This document shows, piece by piece, positions 32,678 through 44,320 of a stretch of DNA of 64,000 nucleotides; position 1 is the stretch's first letter, and each line of letters starts with the position of its first letter. The DNA comes from Antedon bifida (taxonomy: Eukaryota > Echinodermata > Crinoidea > Comatulida > Antedonidae): the NCBI GenBank assembly GCA_963402885.1, contig OY727103.1, positions 9,028,501-9,092,500 of the forward strand, in the 5' to 3' direction. The translations under genes and the position numbers were made by a program. Under the pieces are notes generated by a model, which saw only the letters and a program-made list of their open reading frames with translations, was not told the origin of the DNA and ran no database searches.

Positions 32678-34470
32678 CACACGAACCGGCGAATCATTCG
32701 TGTGAAGATTATTGATGACGTAATTTTCAGCCGCTAAACGATATTCGACGCATATTCGTCACTTCGTGTAAACAATAATCTTACGCAATGACTATAAAAT
32801 ACGCGGTATTCGCCGCGATTGCGTAGTGGTAATGAATAGGCAGTCCCACATAAACATCTTGGATAGGGCCCTATCGATAATAATATAAACGTAAACAAAT
32901 TATTCTGTTAAAATGCAAAAGAAGAATCACAAATAAGTTGAAAAATATAATTTATAGTAGCCTAAACTGATGTAAAAACATAATTTTTAATTAAAAGACG
33001 TAACCTTGGTTTATTTAATTAAATTTAATTATTAATTTATACATGATTTGATCTCTACATAAAGCAAGGCACTTTTAATTGTTAGAATAAACGTTTTTAA
33101 TTCAATTTTCCCTTAGTAGGGAAAAAATCCATTGCACAACTGGGATTTTCAGCATATTAGACCTACAATCATTTAGCAATAATGTCCAATATATTATTTA
33201 TTAAATAACATTATGTTATATCTACCTTTTCTAATCCATATTTGAGGGCTATTTTAAATTATTTACTAATTCAATGACATTCAGGTCTAGCGTAGGACCT
33301 TTCACAGTATAATTTACAGACCACCCTATACAGTATAATATTTAGTATAGCCAAAGATAATTAATTTTCCCTTAGTAGGGAAAAAATCCATTGCACAACT
33401 GGGATTTTCAGCATATTAGACCTACAATCATTTAGCAATAATGTCCAATATATTATTTATTAAATAACATTATGTTATATCTACCTTTTCTAATCCATAT
33501 TTGAGGGCTATTTTAAATTATTTACTAATTCAATGACATTCAGGTCTAGCGTAGGACCTTTCACAGTATAATTTACAGACCACCCTATACAGTATAATAT
33601 TTAGTATAGCCAAAGATATTTAATGACTGATTAAATGCCGTAATAATCGAATTTAAAAATCAAGAACAAAATATATAAATAGTCTAACGTACATCAAAAT
33701 GTATGAATTGTTTAAAAAAATGTGTATACAGAAATGAAAGTTATTATCCTTAGTAGCATTATCCATTATCGATAGAGGTGAAATTTTTTTTTTTTTTTTT
33801 TTTATAATAATAACATTATTTATTCTCTAAAAAGTTAAAAAATTCAAAAATACTTTAAATAGTTTAAGACTATAACATTTTAGTCGTACTCGTTACAGTA
33901 CCGTTTCGTGTGTGTTGTCAATGCCATAATGTAATGTAATTCAATGTACATGCTTGTGCTCGAGAGAACGTACGAAAGAACAAACATCGAAGCATGACAT
34001 TAAATTGCCTGAAATTTATTTATATAATTAGCTTACTATATAATTTAGCAATAACCACATAAATCAGTTTTTACTGGGTAAAATACTGTTCAATATTCCA
34101 TAAACTATGCTCACTCTTACATCGCGCGACTGAACATTAGCCATAAAGTAATGGAATGTTCCAGATACACAATAAACCAATAATACCACTTGCAATTAGT
34201 GACGAATCGTATATTCGCCGTTTATTGAGCCGCGTAAACAGTGTGCGCGATGCGCGTTTTCCTCCTACGAAGTGACGAATCGATATTCGACGGTCAGTGA
34301 GAGGAATAATTATAATAACATACAATATTCGCCAAATTATAATTAAAATAATTAATTAATGAAATAAGATACGCAGTTGATATTTGCATCAATTGTTCTT
34401 TAGAATAAATACTTTCAAAATATACACAAAACAAATTTCGCGCCTACATGACGATTCGCCGGTTCGTGTG
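32678..34470. mobile_element. TIR element of about 1.8 kb
   Basis: CACACGAACCGGCGAATC at 32678-32695 is the exact reverse complement of 34453-34470. Several GTGACGAAT/ATTCG(A/C)CG words lie inside both ends. No target duplication could be fixed and no transposase is present. The interior contains a 259-bp tandem duplication and a poly-T run (33787-33803). Confidence 0.65.
33104..33621 (+). repeat. Direct tandem duplication, 259-bp unit
   Basis: 33104-33362 and 33363-33621 appear identical apart from the last few bases (start AATTTTCCCTTAGTAGGG, end AGTATAGCCAAAGAT). Non-coding. The high identity indicates a recent duplication or an assembly duplication. Confidence 0.85.
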
Positions 34471-34965
34471 ACGGGTGACGAGTGACGGTATGATTAGAAA
34501 TGATATCATAGAGCCTAGTTGCAGTGCTTGGTATGATTAGATATTGTATTAGTATAACTTCCAACGCAAGATAAATCTTATCCTTTTTGCACTGATTACC
34601 GGAACGTTAATATCTACTACAGATTCGTATCTCATACCGAGGATAGAGAACTGTAATGATCGTGTGGCTAGTGCTTTGTTTGACAGTAAGTTTGACCTCC
34701 TGAAGTGTTACTGACTAATTACTTTAATATAACGTGTGAAAGAAGAGTCAGCAATCGATTATTATGATGTCATAATTGTTTCTACAAACACATGTCGTTC
34801 ATGACATGTCTTCATTTATTTTTTCATTCATTCAATAACTGCTTTTAGAATTCGCAATAAATAATTATAAATAAGTAATACTTAATATGAATGAGAGGTC
34901 ATAAATGGAATAGAGATGTTTGCTGAAACCGATAATGTTTTATTAATACTGGCATAATATACCAG

Positions 34966-35026
34966 CCACTATTTCTGTTGTAGGGTTGGCATATCGGAAA
35001 TACGTATGTAGTGGAGTGTCTCCAAG
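34966..35026 (-). pseudogene. Truncated type A ankyrin exon
   Basis: Acceptor CTAG and the first about 20 codons match the array's type A exons (LGDTPLHTYFRYANPTT). The donor-side half has been deleted and joined to intron sequence at about 34963. It cannot be spliced as a normal exon. Confidence 0.7.
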
Positions 35027-35468
35027 CTAGAAAGAAATCATAATCATATAGTTTATAAATATAAATTCCAGCTGTAATGCAATCATATTTTTCGGTCATG
35101 TCATATTGATAATGGTTGGACATTCTACATTGTTATGACAAAAGTGTACAAAACAATCAAAATCAGCTACATTCATTCGTACTTTATGTACAACACATCT
35201 GGCTTGTTACATATAGCATGCCATACTGACCAACGTCAACGCAACTAACAATCAGTACTTGAAAACCGGTACGCTTGCAAAACGTTTTTTTCGCGTACTT
35301 ATCTATCGTATTTGATTGAATAAAAAAAAAGAAATTTACGCCTTTATAAAATAGGACCCAAATACAATTATTCCAAGAGTTGAATATTATATTATTTAAA
35401 CTAGACAGATAACTTGAAGTGCTACTATAATTGTAATATAATCTGTGAATTAATATTTATTGACTTTA

Positions 35469-36639
35469 CTAGAGGGTGAGCTTGCTTCGCTCGCTCCCCT
35501 TCTAGGAAGTGTAGTAATGATAATGACTCTGGTAAAAAGAACATTCTGGCCTGGACGATTTCGGTCGGTTACCATCATTAAAATGCTTTTGATATTCGTT
35601 TAACCTGTTTCACAGTGTCTTAGATGATTAATAGCGTTTTACGTATAGTGTTTATTGTAGATATGAAAAGTGGTAAAAAAGAATAACAAATGCTTGGGAA
35701 ATTGTAGACTACAGTCCGATGAAATCTACTAAAAATAGTATAATTGTGTTTATAAATATAATACAATATTGTGTGTATAAATGTGGATGGGCGTTTATTC
35801 GATGGTATTTGGATGGGGGGTGGGGAGGAAAGGCGGTAATTATTTTAGTTTTAGTTTATTGGGAAGGTGTTCCGGGCGTTTATTCAAATAAATACCATCC
35901 TAATTGGTATAATTAATAAATTATTCCGCGACACAGTGAGCCATTTTTGCCTAAGAACGAAGACGTTTTAGACGGCTTGCAACACTGGCCAGAAGTATCA
36001 CAGTGCCCTAACGGGACACAGATAGTGCACAGTATACATAAAGTCCTGGCAGCTTATACTCAACAACTCGGCTATCGGAGTTTCATTCGATTTCAAACAA
36101 AAGCTGTTATCATCAGTTCTCTCGGTGTAATGTTATATAAATATTTCCCACAATTTACTCCTATGTTTTATGAATATATTTAATTTGATCTTTATGTAGG
36201 CCTACTACTATATACCTTCACACGCGCGGTCCGAAAATATAAAAAACAAAATGGCTATCGCCACCAAGCACCAACGGCCAACTTAGTTGAAACAGGGAGT
36301 TGTTTTAAAACTCCCTGGTAGAAACCATGACGACCTTGCATGGAATAGTAGCAAGGTGATTGACACACCTTACCGTGAACCCGGAAATTACTTCTACTTC
36401 TACCGCACATAGAGTTAAAATTTACCGATTGAAATTGAAATTTTGTTATAAAACCCTTTATAATATCCTCCTAAGATAGAAATATGGAACAATATCGTAA
36501 TAGTGGAAACTAATGTTATCAAATCTACGTTTCGCGGTACATCTGAGATAGATAAGGTAGGTATCCAAGGCAGAGATTTATACCGAAGTTTTTGCATTGT
36601 GCTCGCCTATGTCGGAATTAACCATAATTTATATATAGA
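35469..36639 (-). mobile_element. Helitron (non-autonomous) in the exon array
   Basis: The 5' end is TCTATATATAAATT (reading leftwards from 36639). The 3' end is a hairpin (35471-35503, CTTCGCTCGC loop region) ending CTAG at 35472-35469. It is flanked by A and T, and the same site is uninterrupted in the other array units (TTGACTTTA|TGCAATG at 37850), which fixes the boundaries. It contains GC-richer cargo at 35780-36370 without a recognisable gene, and no Rep/helicase. Confidence 0.85.
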
Positions 36640-36856
36640 TGCAATGTAATATTGTTTCTAAAAATACATGTCGGTTATGGCATGTCTTCATTTCTTGTTT
36701 CATACAATAACTGCTTCTAAAATTCGCATTAAATAATTCAAAATAATTAATATTAATTATAAATTACATGTTATAAATGAAATAGAGATGTTCGCTGGAA
36801 CAGATACTGTTTTCATAATAATGACATAAAGACCACGATGATTGTGTGTACATAAC

Positions 36857-36952
36857 TACATGTTGTGATGTTACTGATGCGCCATACTATGTGAGACAAG
36901 TCACTATTGCTGTTAGAATATCGCAAATAGTGGTAGTGTAGTGTCTCCATAC
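36857..36952 (-). pseudogene. Type B ankyrin exon, frameshifted
   Basis: First of six type B exons. The acceptor CTAG is intact and the donor here is GTTATG. The start reads YGDTTLH as in ankyrin, but an 8-bp deletion after the first third shifts the frame and removes the second helix. Length is not a multiple of three. Confidence 0.6.
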
Positions 36953-37391
36953 TAGAAAGAAGTCATATTCATATAATGTATTCATATTTGTTTGTTATGT
37001 TAAATTAAGACCCAATGAAATTAGTTCAAGAATAGTAACTATATTCTAACCAGCTTAAAAAAAATAGACAGATAAATTGAAGAACTACTATAATTGTAAT
37101 ACAATGTGTAAATGACAATCGATTATATGACGTCATAATTGGCGAGACACACTTAGTTATACTATGGAATAATTGTTTTTACAAACACATATCGATCATG
37201 GCATGTCTGCATATTATAATTTTTATTTAATTTATTTTTTATTTAATAACTGTTTTTAAATTTGCAATACCTACTTCTAAATAATTCATATAATTATAAA
37301 AGAGACGTCGAAAATGGAATAGAGATGTTTGCTTGAACCGATAATGTTTCATTAATACTGGCATAATAGACCTCCTAAAATTGTATGTTAC

Positions 37392-37496
37392 CTTATTTCG
37401 TGACGTTACTACTGCCCCGTGTTGTATGAGATAATCCACTATTTCTGTTGTAGGGTTGGCAAATAGTAAATACACATGTAGTGGAGTGCTTCCAAA
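37392..37496 (-). CDS. Type A ankyrin exon, array unit 1
   Basis: A 105-nt phase-0 exon with acceptor CTAG and donor GTAACA. It encodes FGSTPLHVYLLFANPTT, then EIVDYLIQHGAVV, ending RNK. It is a complete ankyrin repeat and the most diverged of the intact type A exons on the left side of the array. Confidence 0.83.
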
Positions 37497-38070
37497 CTAG
37501 AAAGAAATCATAACCATGTAGTAGCAAATATCAATTCCAGCTGTAATGCAATCGTATATTTTGGTCATGCCACATTGATAATGGTTGTCAATTCTACATT
37601 GTTATGACAAAATCTTCTGAATGTACAAAACAATAAAAATCAGCTAAATTCATTTGTAAATTATTTACCACACATAGCTTGTTACATAGCATACCGTACT
37701 GACCAACATCAACGCAATAAAATTATTTCAAGAGTTGATTATTATATTATATAAACCAACTTAAACAAACTAGACAGATAAATTAAAAAATAAATAAATT
37801 AATGTGCTACTATAATTGTAATACAATGTGTGAATTAATATTAATTGACTTTATGCAATGTAATATTGTTTCTAAAAATATATGTCGGTTATGGCATGTC
37901 TTCATTTCTTGCTTCATTCAATAACTGCTTCTAAAATTCGCAATAAATAATTCAAAATAATTAATATTAATTATAAATTACATATTATAAATGAAATAGA
38001 GATATTTGCTGGAACAGATACTGTTTTCATAATAATGACATAAAGACCACTATGATTGTGTGTACATTAC

Positions 38071-38167
38071 TACATGTTGTGGTGTTATTGATGCGCCATA
38101 CTATGTGAGACAAGTCACAATTGCTGTTAGAATATCGCAAATACCTATGTAGTTTAGTGTCTCCATA
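38071..38167 (-). pseudogene. Type B ankyrin exon, frameshifted
   Basis: 97 nt between acceptor CTAG and donor GTAATG. Starts YGDTKLHRYLRYSN, after which an 8-bp deletion relative to type A (CAACCCTACAACAGA region) shifts the frame. It has no stop within it, but inclusion would shift the downstream frame. Confidence 0.65.
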
Positions 38168-38602
38168 CTAGAAAGAAGTCATATTCATGTAATGTATTCA
38201 TATTTTTTATGTTAAATTAAGACCCAATGAAATTAGTTCAAGAATAATAAATATGTTCTAACCAGCTTAAAAAATAGACAGATAAATTGAAGAACTACTA
38301 TAATTGTAATACAAATGTGTGAATGACAATCGATTATATGACGTCATAATTGGCGAGAAACACTTAGTTATACTATGGAATAATTGTTTGTACAAACACA
38401 TATCGATCATGGCATGTCTGCATAATATAGTTTTTAATTAATTTATTTTGTATTTAATAACTGTTTTTGAATTTGCAATACCTACTGCTAAATAATTCAT
38501 ATAATTATAAAAGAGACGTCATGAATGGAATAGAGACGTTTGCTTGAACCGATAATGTTTTATTAATACTGGCATAATAGACCTCCTAAAATTGTATGTT
38601 AC

Positions 38603-38707
38603 CTCATTTTGTGACGTTGCTGATGCGCCGTGTTGTATGAGATAATCCACTATGTCTGTTGTAGGGTTGGCATATCGTAAATACACATGTAGTGGAGTGT
38701 ATCCAAG
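38603..38707 (-). CDS. Type A ankyrin exon, array unit 2
   Basis: A 105-nt phase-0 exon with acceptor CTAG and donor GTAACA. It encodes LGYTPLHVYLRYANPTT, DIVDYLIQHGASA, ending QNE. Identical to unit 3 by eye. Confidence 0.85.
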
Positions 38708-39298
38708 CTAGAAAGAAATCATAACCATGTAGTAGTAAATGTCAATTCGAGCTGTAGTGTAATCACATTTTGGTCATGCCACATTGATAATGGTTGTAAA
38801 TTGTACATTGTTATGACAAAATCTCCTGAGTGTAAAAAACAATAAAAACCAGCTAAACTCATTTGTACATTATTTACCACACATAGCTTGTTAAATAGCA
38901 TACCGTACTGACCAACGTCAACGCAACAGTCTACTTGTCTACGTCTTTATAAAATAGGACCCAAATAAAATAATTTCAAGAGTTGATAATTATATTATAT
39001 AAACCAACTTAAACAACCTAGACAGATAAATTAAAGTGCTACTAAAATTGTAATACAATTTATGAATTAGTATTAATTGACTTTATGCAATGTAATATTG
39101 TTTCTAAAAATACATGTCGGTTATGGCATTCATTTCTTGTTTCATTCAATAACTGCTTCTAAAATTCGCAATAAATAATTCAAAATAATTAATATTAATT
39201 ATAAATGACATATTATAAATGAAATAGAGATGTTTGCTGGAACAGATACTGTTTTCATAATAATGACATAAAGACCACTATGATTGTGTGTACATTAC

Positions 39299-39395
39299 TA
39301 CATGTTGTGGTGTTACTGATGCGCCATACTATGTGATACAAGTCACAATTGCTGTTAGAATATCGCAAATACCTATGTAGTGTAGTGTCTCCATA
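39299..39395 (-). pseudogene. Type B ankyrin exon, frameshifted
   Basis: 97 nt with the same 8-bp deletion as the other type B exons. Acceptor CTAG and donor GTAATG are both preserved. Confidence 0.65.
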
Positions 39396-39833
39396 CTAGA
39401 AAGAAGTCATATTCATGTAATGTATTCATATTTTTTTATGTTAAATTAAGACCCAATGAAATTAGTTCAAGAAAAATAAATATGTTCTAACCAGCTTAAA
39501 AAAAATAGACAGATAAATTGAAGAACTACTATAATTGTAATACAAATGTGTGAATGACAATCGATTATATGACGTCATAATTGGCGATAAACACTTAGTT
39601 ATACTATGGAATAATTGTTTGTACAAACACATATCGATCATGGCATGTCTGCATAATATAGTTTTTAATTAATTTATTTTGTATTTAATAACTGTTTTTG
39701 AATTTGCAATACCTACTGCTAAATAATTCATATAATTATAAAAGAGACGTCATGAATGGAATAGAGACGTTTGCTTGAACCGATAATGTTTTATTAATAC
39801 TGGCATAATAGACCTCCTAAAATTGTATGTTAC

Positions 39834-39938
39834 CTCATTTTGTGACGTTGCTGATGCGCCGTGTTGTATGAGATAATCCACTATGTCTGTTGTAGGGTTG
39901 GCATATCGTAAATACACATGTAGTGGAGTGTATCCAAG
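39834..39938 (-). CDS. Type A ankyrin exon, array unit 3
   Basis: A 105-nt phase-0 exon, LGYTPLHVYLRYANPTT type, ending QNE. It repeats unit 2 exactly 1,231 bp away, including most of the intron. Confidence 0.85.
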
Positions 39939-40529
39939 CTAGAAAGAAATCATAACCATGTAGTAGTAAATGTCAATTCGAGCTGTAGTGTAATCACATT
40001 TTGGTCATGCCACATTGATAATGGTTGTAAATTGTACATTGTTATGACAAAATCTCCTGAGTGTAAAAAACAATAAAAACCAGCTAAACTCATTTGTACA
40101 TTATTTACCACACATAGCTTGTTAAATAGCATACCGTACTGACCAACGTCAACGCAACAGTCTACTTGTCTACGCCTTTATAAAATAGGACCCAAATAAA
40201 ATAATTTCAAGAGTTGATAATTATATTATATAAACCAACTTAAACAACCTAGACAGATAAATTAAAGTGCTACTAAAATTGTAATACAATTTATGAATTA
40301 GTATTAATTGACTTTATGCAATGTAATATTGTTTCTAAAAATACATGTCGGTTATGGCATTCATTTCTTGTTTCATTCAATAACTGCTTCTAAAATTCGC
40401 AATAAATAATTCAAAATAATTAATATTAATTATAAATGACATATTATAAATGAAATAGAGATGTTTGCTGGAACAGATACTGTTTTCATAATAATGACAT
40501 AAAGACCACTATGATTGTGTATACATTAC

Positions 40530-40626
40530 TACATGTTGTGGTGTTACTGATGCGCCATACTATGTGATACAAGTCACAATTGCTGTTAGAATATCGCAAA
40601 TACCTATGTAGTGTAGTGTCTCCATA
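40530..40626 (-). pseudogene. Type B ankyrin exon, frameshifted
   Basis: 97 nt, same deletion and splice sites, 1,231 bp from the previous type B exon. Confidence 0.65.
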
Positions 40627-41064
40627 CTAGAAAGAAGTCATATTCATGTAATGTATTCATATTTTTTTATGTTAAATTAAGACCCAATGAAATTAGTTCA
40701 AGAAAAATAAATATGTTCTAACCAGCTTAAAAAAAATAGACAGATAAATTGAAGAACTACTATAATTGTAATACAAATGTGTGAATGACAATCGATTATA
40801 TGACGTCATAATTGGCGAGAAACACTTAGTTATACTATGGAATAATTGTTTGTACAAACACATATCGATCATGGCATGTCTGCATAATATAGTTTTTAAT
40901 TAATTTATTTTTTATTTAATAACTGTTTTTGAATTTGCAATACCTATTGCTAAATAATTCATATAATTATAAAAGAGACGTCATGAATGGAATAGAGACG
41001 TTTGCTTGAACCGATAATGTTTTATTAATACTGGCATAATAGACCTCCTAAAATTGTATGTTAC

Positions 41065-41169
41065 CTTATTTTGTGACGTTGCTGATGCGCCGTGTTGTAT
41101 GAGATAATCCACTATGTCTGTTGTAGGGTTGGCATATCGTAAATACACATGTAGTGGAGTGCTTCCAGA
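41065..41169 (-). CDS. Type A ankyrin exon, array unit 4
   Basis: A 105-nt phase-0 exon with acceptor TATAG and donor GTAACA. It starts SGSTPLHVYLRYANPTT and ends QNK. It differs from units 2-3 mainly at the first codons and the final codon. Confidence 0.85.
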
Positions 41170-41761
41170 CTATAAAGAAATCATAACCATGTAGTAGTAA
41201 ATGTCAATTCGAGCTGTAGTGTAATCATATTTTGGTCATGCCACATTGATAATGGTTGTAAATTGTACATTGTTATGACAAAATCTTCTGAGTGTAAAAA
41301 ACAATAAAAACCAGCTAAACTCATTTGTACATTATTTACCACACATAGCTTGTTAAATAGCATACCGTACTGACCAACGTCAACGCAACAGTCTACTTGT
41401 CTACGCCTTTATAAAATAGGACCCAAATAAAATAATTTCAAGAGTTGATAATTATATTATATAAACCAACTTAAACAACCTAGACAGATAAATTAAAGTG
41501 CTACTAAAATTGTAATACAATTTATGAATTAGTATTAATTGACTTTATGCAATGTAATATTGTTTCTAAAAATACACGATCGGTTATGGCATTCATTTCT
41601 TGTTTCATTCAATAACTGCTTCTAAAATTCGCAATAAATAATTCAAAATAATTAATATTAATTATAAATTACAAATTATAAATGAAATAGAGATGTTTGC
41701 TGGAACAGATACTGTTTTCATAATAATGACATAAAGACCACTATGATTGTGTGTACATTAC

Positions 41762-41858
41762 TACATGTTGTGATGTTACTGATGCGACATACTATGTGAG
41801 ACAAGTCACTATTGCTATTAGCATATCGCAAATACCTATGTAGTGTAGTGTCTCCATA
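41762..41858 (-). pseudogene. Type B ankyrin exon, frameshifted
   Basis: 97 nt, same 8-bp deletion, acceptor CTAG and donor GTAATG. Confidence 0.65.
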
Positions 41859-42293
41859 CTAGAAAGAAGTCATATTCATGTAATGTATTCATTTTTTTAT
41901 GTTAAATTAAGACCCAATGAAATTAGTTCAAGAATAGTAACTATATTCTAACCAGCTTAAAAAAATAGACAGATAAATTGAAGAACTACTATAATTGTAA
42001 TACAAATGTGTGAATGACAATCGATTATATGACGTCATAATTGGCGAGACGCACTTAGTTATACTATGGAATAATTGTTTGTACAAACACATATCGTTCA
42101 TGGCATGTCTGCATAATATAGTTTTTAATTAATTTATTTTTCATTTAAAACCTGTTTTTGAATGTGTAATACCTACTTCTAAATAATTCATATAATTATA
42201 AAAGAGACGTCATAAATGGAATAGAGATGTTTGCTTGAACCGATAATGTTTTATTAATACTGGCATAATAGATATACTATAATTGTATGTTAC

Positions 42294-42386
42294 CTTATTT
42301 TGTGACGTTACTGATGCGCCGTGTTGTATGTCTGTTATATGGTTGTTGGCACATCGTAAATACACATGTAGTGGAGTGTTTCCAAA
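42294..42386 (-). CDS. Type A ankyrin exon, unit 5, shortened in frame
   Basis: A 93-nt (31-codon) phase-0 exon with acceptor CTAG and donor GTAACA. It encodes FGNTPLHVYLRCANNHIT, then DIQHGASV, ending QNK. Relative to its neighbours a net 12 nt is missing, removing the VDYLI part of the second helix while keeping frame. The repeat would probably fold poorly, although the transcript stays in frame. Confidence 0.75.
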
Positions 42387-42978
42387 CTAGAAAGAAATCA
42401 TAACCATGTAGTAGTAAATATCAATTCCAGCTGTAATGCAATCATATATTTCGGTCATGCCACATTGATAATGGTTGTAAATTCTACATTGTTATGACAA
42501 AATCTTCTGAGTGTACACAACAATAAAAACCAGCTAAATTCATTTGTACATTATTTACCACACATAGCTTGTTACATACCGTACAGACCAACGTCAACGC
42601 AACAGTCTACTTGTCTACGCCTTTTTAAAAGAGGTCCCAAATAAAATTATTTCAAGAGTTGATTATTATATTATATAAACAAACTTAAACAAACTAGAGA
42701 GATAAATTAAAGTGCTACTATAATTGTAATACAATGTTTGAATTAATATTAATTGACTTTATGCAATGTAATATTGTTTCTAAAAATACATGTCGGTTAT
42801 GGCATGTCTTCATTTCTTGTTTCATTCAATAACTGCTTCTAAAATTCGCAATAAATAAATCAAAATATATAATATTAATTATAAATTACATGTTATAAAT
42901 GAAATAGAGATGTTTGCTGGAACAGATACTGTTTTCATAATAATGACATAAAGACCACTATGATTGTGTGTACATTAC

Positions 42979-43075
42979 TACATGTTGTGATGTTACTGAT
43001 GCGCCATACTATGTGAGACAAGTCACTATTGCTGTTAGAATATCGCAAACAACTATGTAGTGTAGTGTCTCCATA
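42979..43075 (-). pseudogene. Type B ankyrin exon, frameshifted
   Basis: 97 nt, same 8-bp deletion, acceptor CTAG and donor GTAATG. Rightmost type B exon. Confidence 0.65.
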
Positions 43076-43513
43076 CTAGGAAGAAGTCATATTCATGTAA
43101 TTTATTCTTTTTTTTTTGTTATGTTAAATTAAGACCCAATGAAATTAGTTCAAGAATTATAATTATATTCTAACCAGCTTTTAAAAAAATAGACAGATAA
43201 ATTGAAGAACTACTATAATTGTAATACAAATGTGTGAATGACAATCGATTATATGACGTCATAATTGGCGAGACGCACTTAGTTATACTATGGAATAATT
43301 GTTTGTACAAACACATATCGATCATGGCATGTCTGCATAATATAGTTTTTAATTAATTTATTTTTTATTTAATAACTGTTTTTGAATTTGCTATACCTAT
43401 TTCTAAATAATTCATATAATTATAAAAGAGACGCCATAAATGGAATAGAGATGTTTGCTGGAACCGATAATGTTTATTTATACTGGCATAATATACCTAC
43501 TATTGTATGTTAC

Positions 43514-43618
43514 CTTATTTTGTGATGTAATTGCTGCGCCATGCCGTATGAGACAAGCCACTATTTCTATTTTAGGATTGTCATTGAAAAAATACACATG
43601 TAGTGGATTGTTTCCATT
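43514..43618 (-). CDS. Type A ankyrin exon, array unit 6
   Basis: A 105-nt phase-0 exon with acceptor CTAG and donor GTAACA. It encodes NGNNPLHVYFFNDNPK, then EIVACLIRHGAAI, ending QNK. More diverged than the central units, with changes concentrated in the first helix and the loop. Confidence 0.83.
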
Positions 43619-44212
43619 CTAGAAAGAAATCAAAAACATGCAGTTTATAAATATCAATTCCAGCTGTAATGCAATCATATATTTCGGTCATGCCACATTG
43701 ATAATGTTGTAAATTCTACATTGTTATGACAAAATCTTCTGAGTGTACTAAACAATAAAAACCAGCTAAATTCATTTGTACATTATTTACCACACATAGC
43801 TTGTTACATAGCACACCGTACAGACCAACGTCAACGCAACAGTCTACTTGTCTACGCCTTTTTAAAATAGGACCCAAATAAAATTATTTCAAGAGTTGAT
43901 TATTGTATTACATAAACCAACTTAAACAAACTAGACAGATAAATTAAAGTGCTACTATAATTGTAATATAATGTGTGAATTAATATTAATTGACTTAATG
44001 CAATGTAATATTGTTTATAAAATACATGTCGGTTATTGCATGCCTTCGTTTATTGTTTCATTCAATAACTGCTTCTAAAATTCGCAATGAATAATTCTAA
44101 ATAATTAATTTTAATTATAAATGACAAATTATAAATGAAAGAGAGATGTTTGCTGGATCAGATAGGCCTACTGTTTTCATAATAACAATCAGTATGATTG
44201 TGTGTACATTAC

Positions 44213-44320
44213 CATAGTATCTAGTGACGTTACTGATGCGCCGTGTTGTATGACATAATCCACAATTTCTGTTGTAGGGTTGGCACATTGTAAATACGTA
44301 TGTAGTGGAGTGTATCCATA
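44213..44320 (-). CDS. Intact ankyrin exon in the type B position
   Basis: A 108-nt (36-codon) phase-0 exon with acceptor CTAG and donor GTAATG. It encodes YGYTPLHTYLQCANPTT, EIVDYVIQHGASV, ending LDTM. Its donor-side flank (TGATTGTGTGTACATTAC) is that of type B exons, but the body lacks the 8-bp deletion. It looks like the undamaged relative of type B, and the first full ankyrin repeat after the N-terminal exon. Confidence 0.82.

Noticed and set aside
38719-41363. Three identical 60-codon minus-strand frames spaced 1,231 bp
   Set aside because: They lie in array introns and are simply copied with the unit. They do not overlap the ankyrin exon frame and have no start or domain support.
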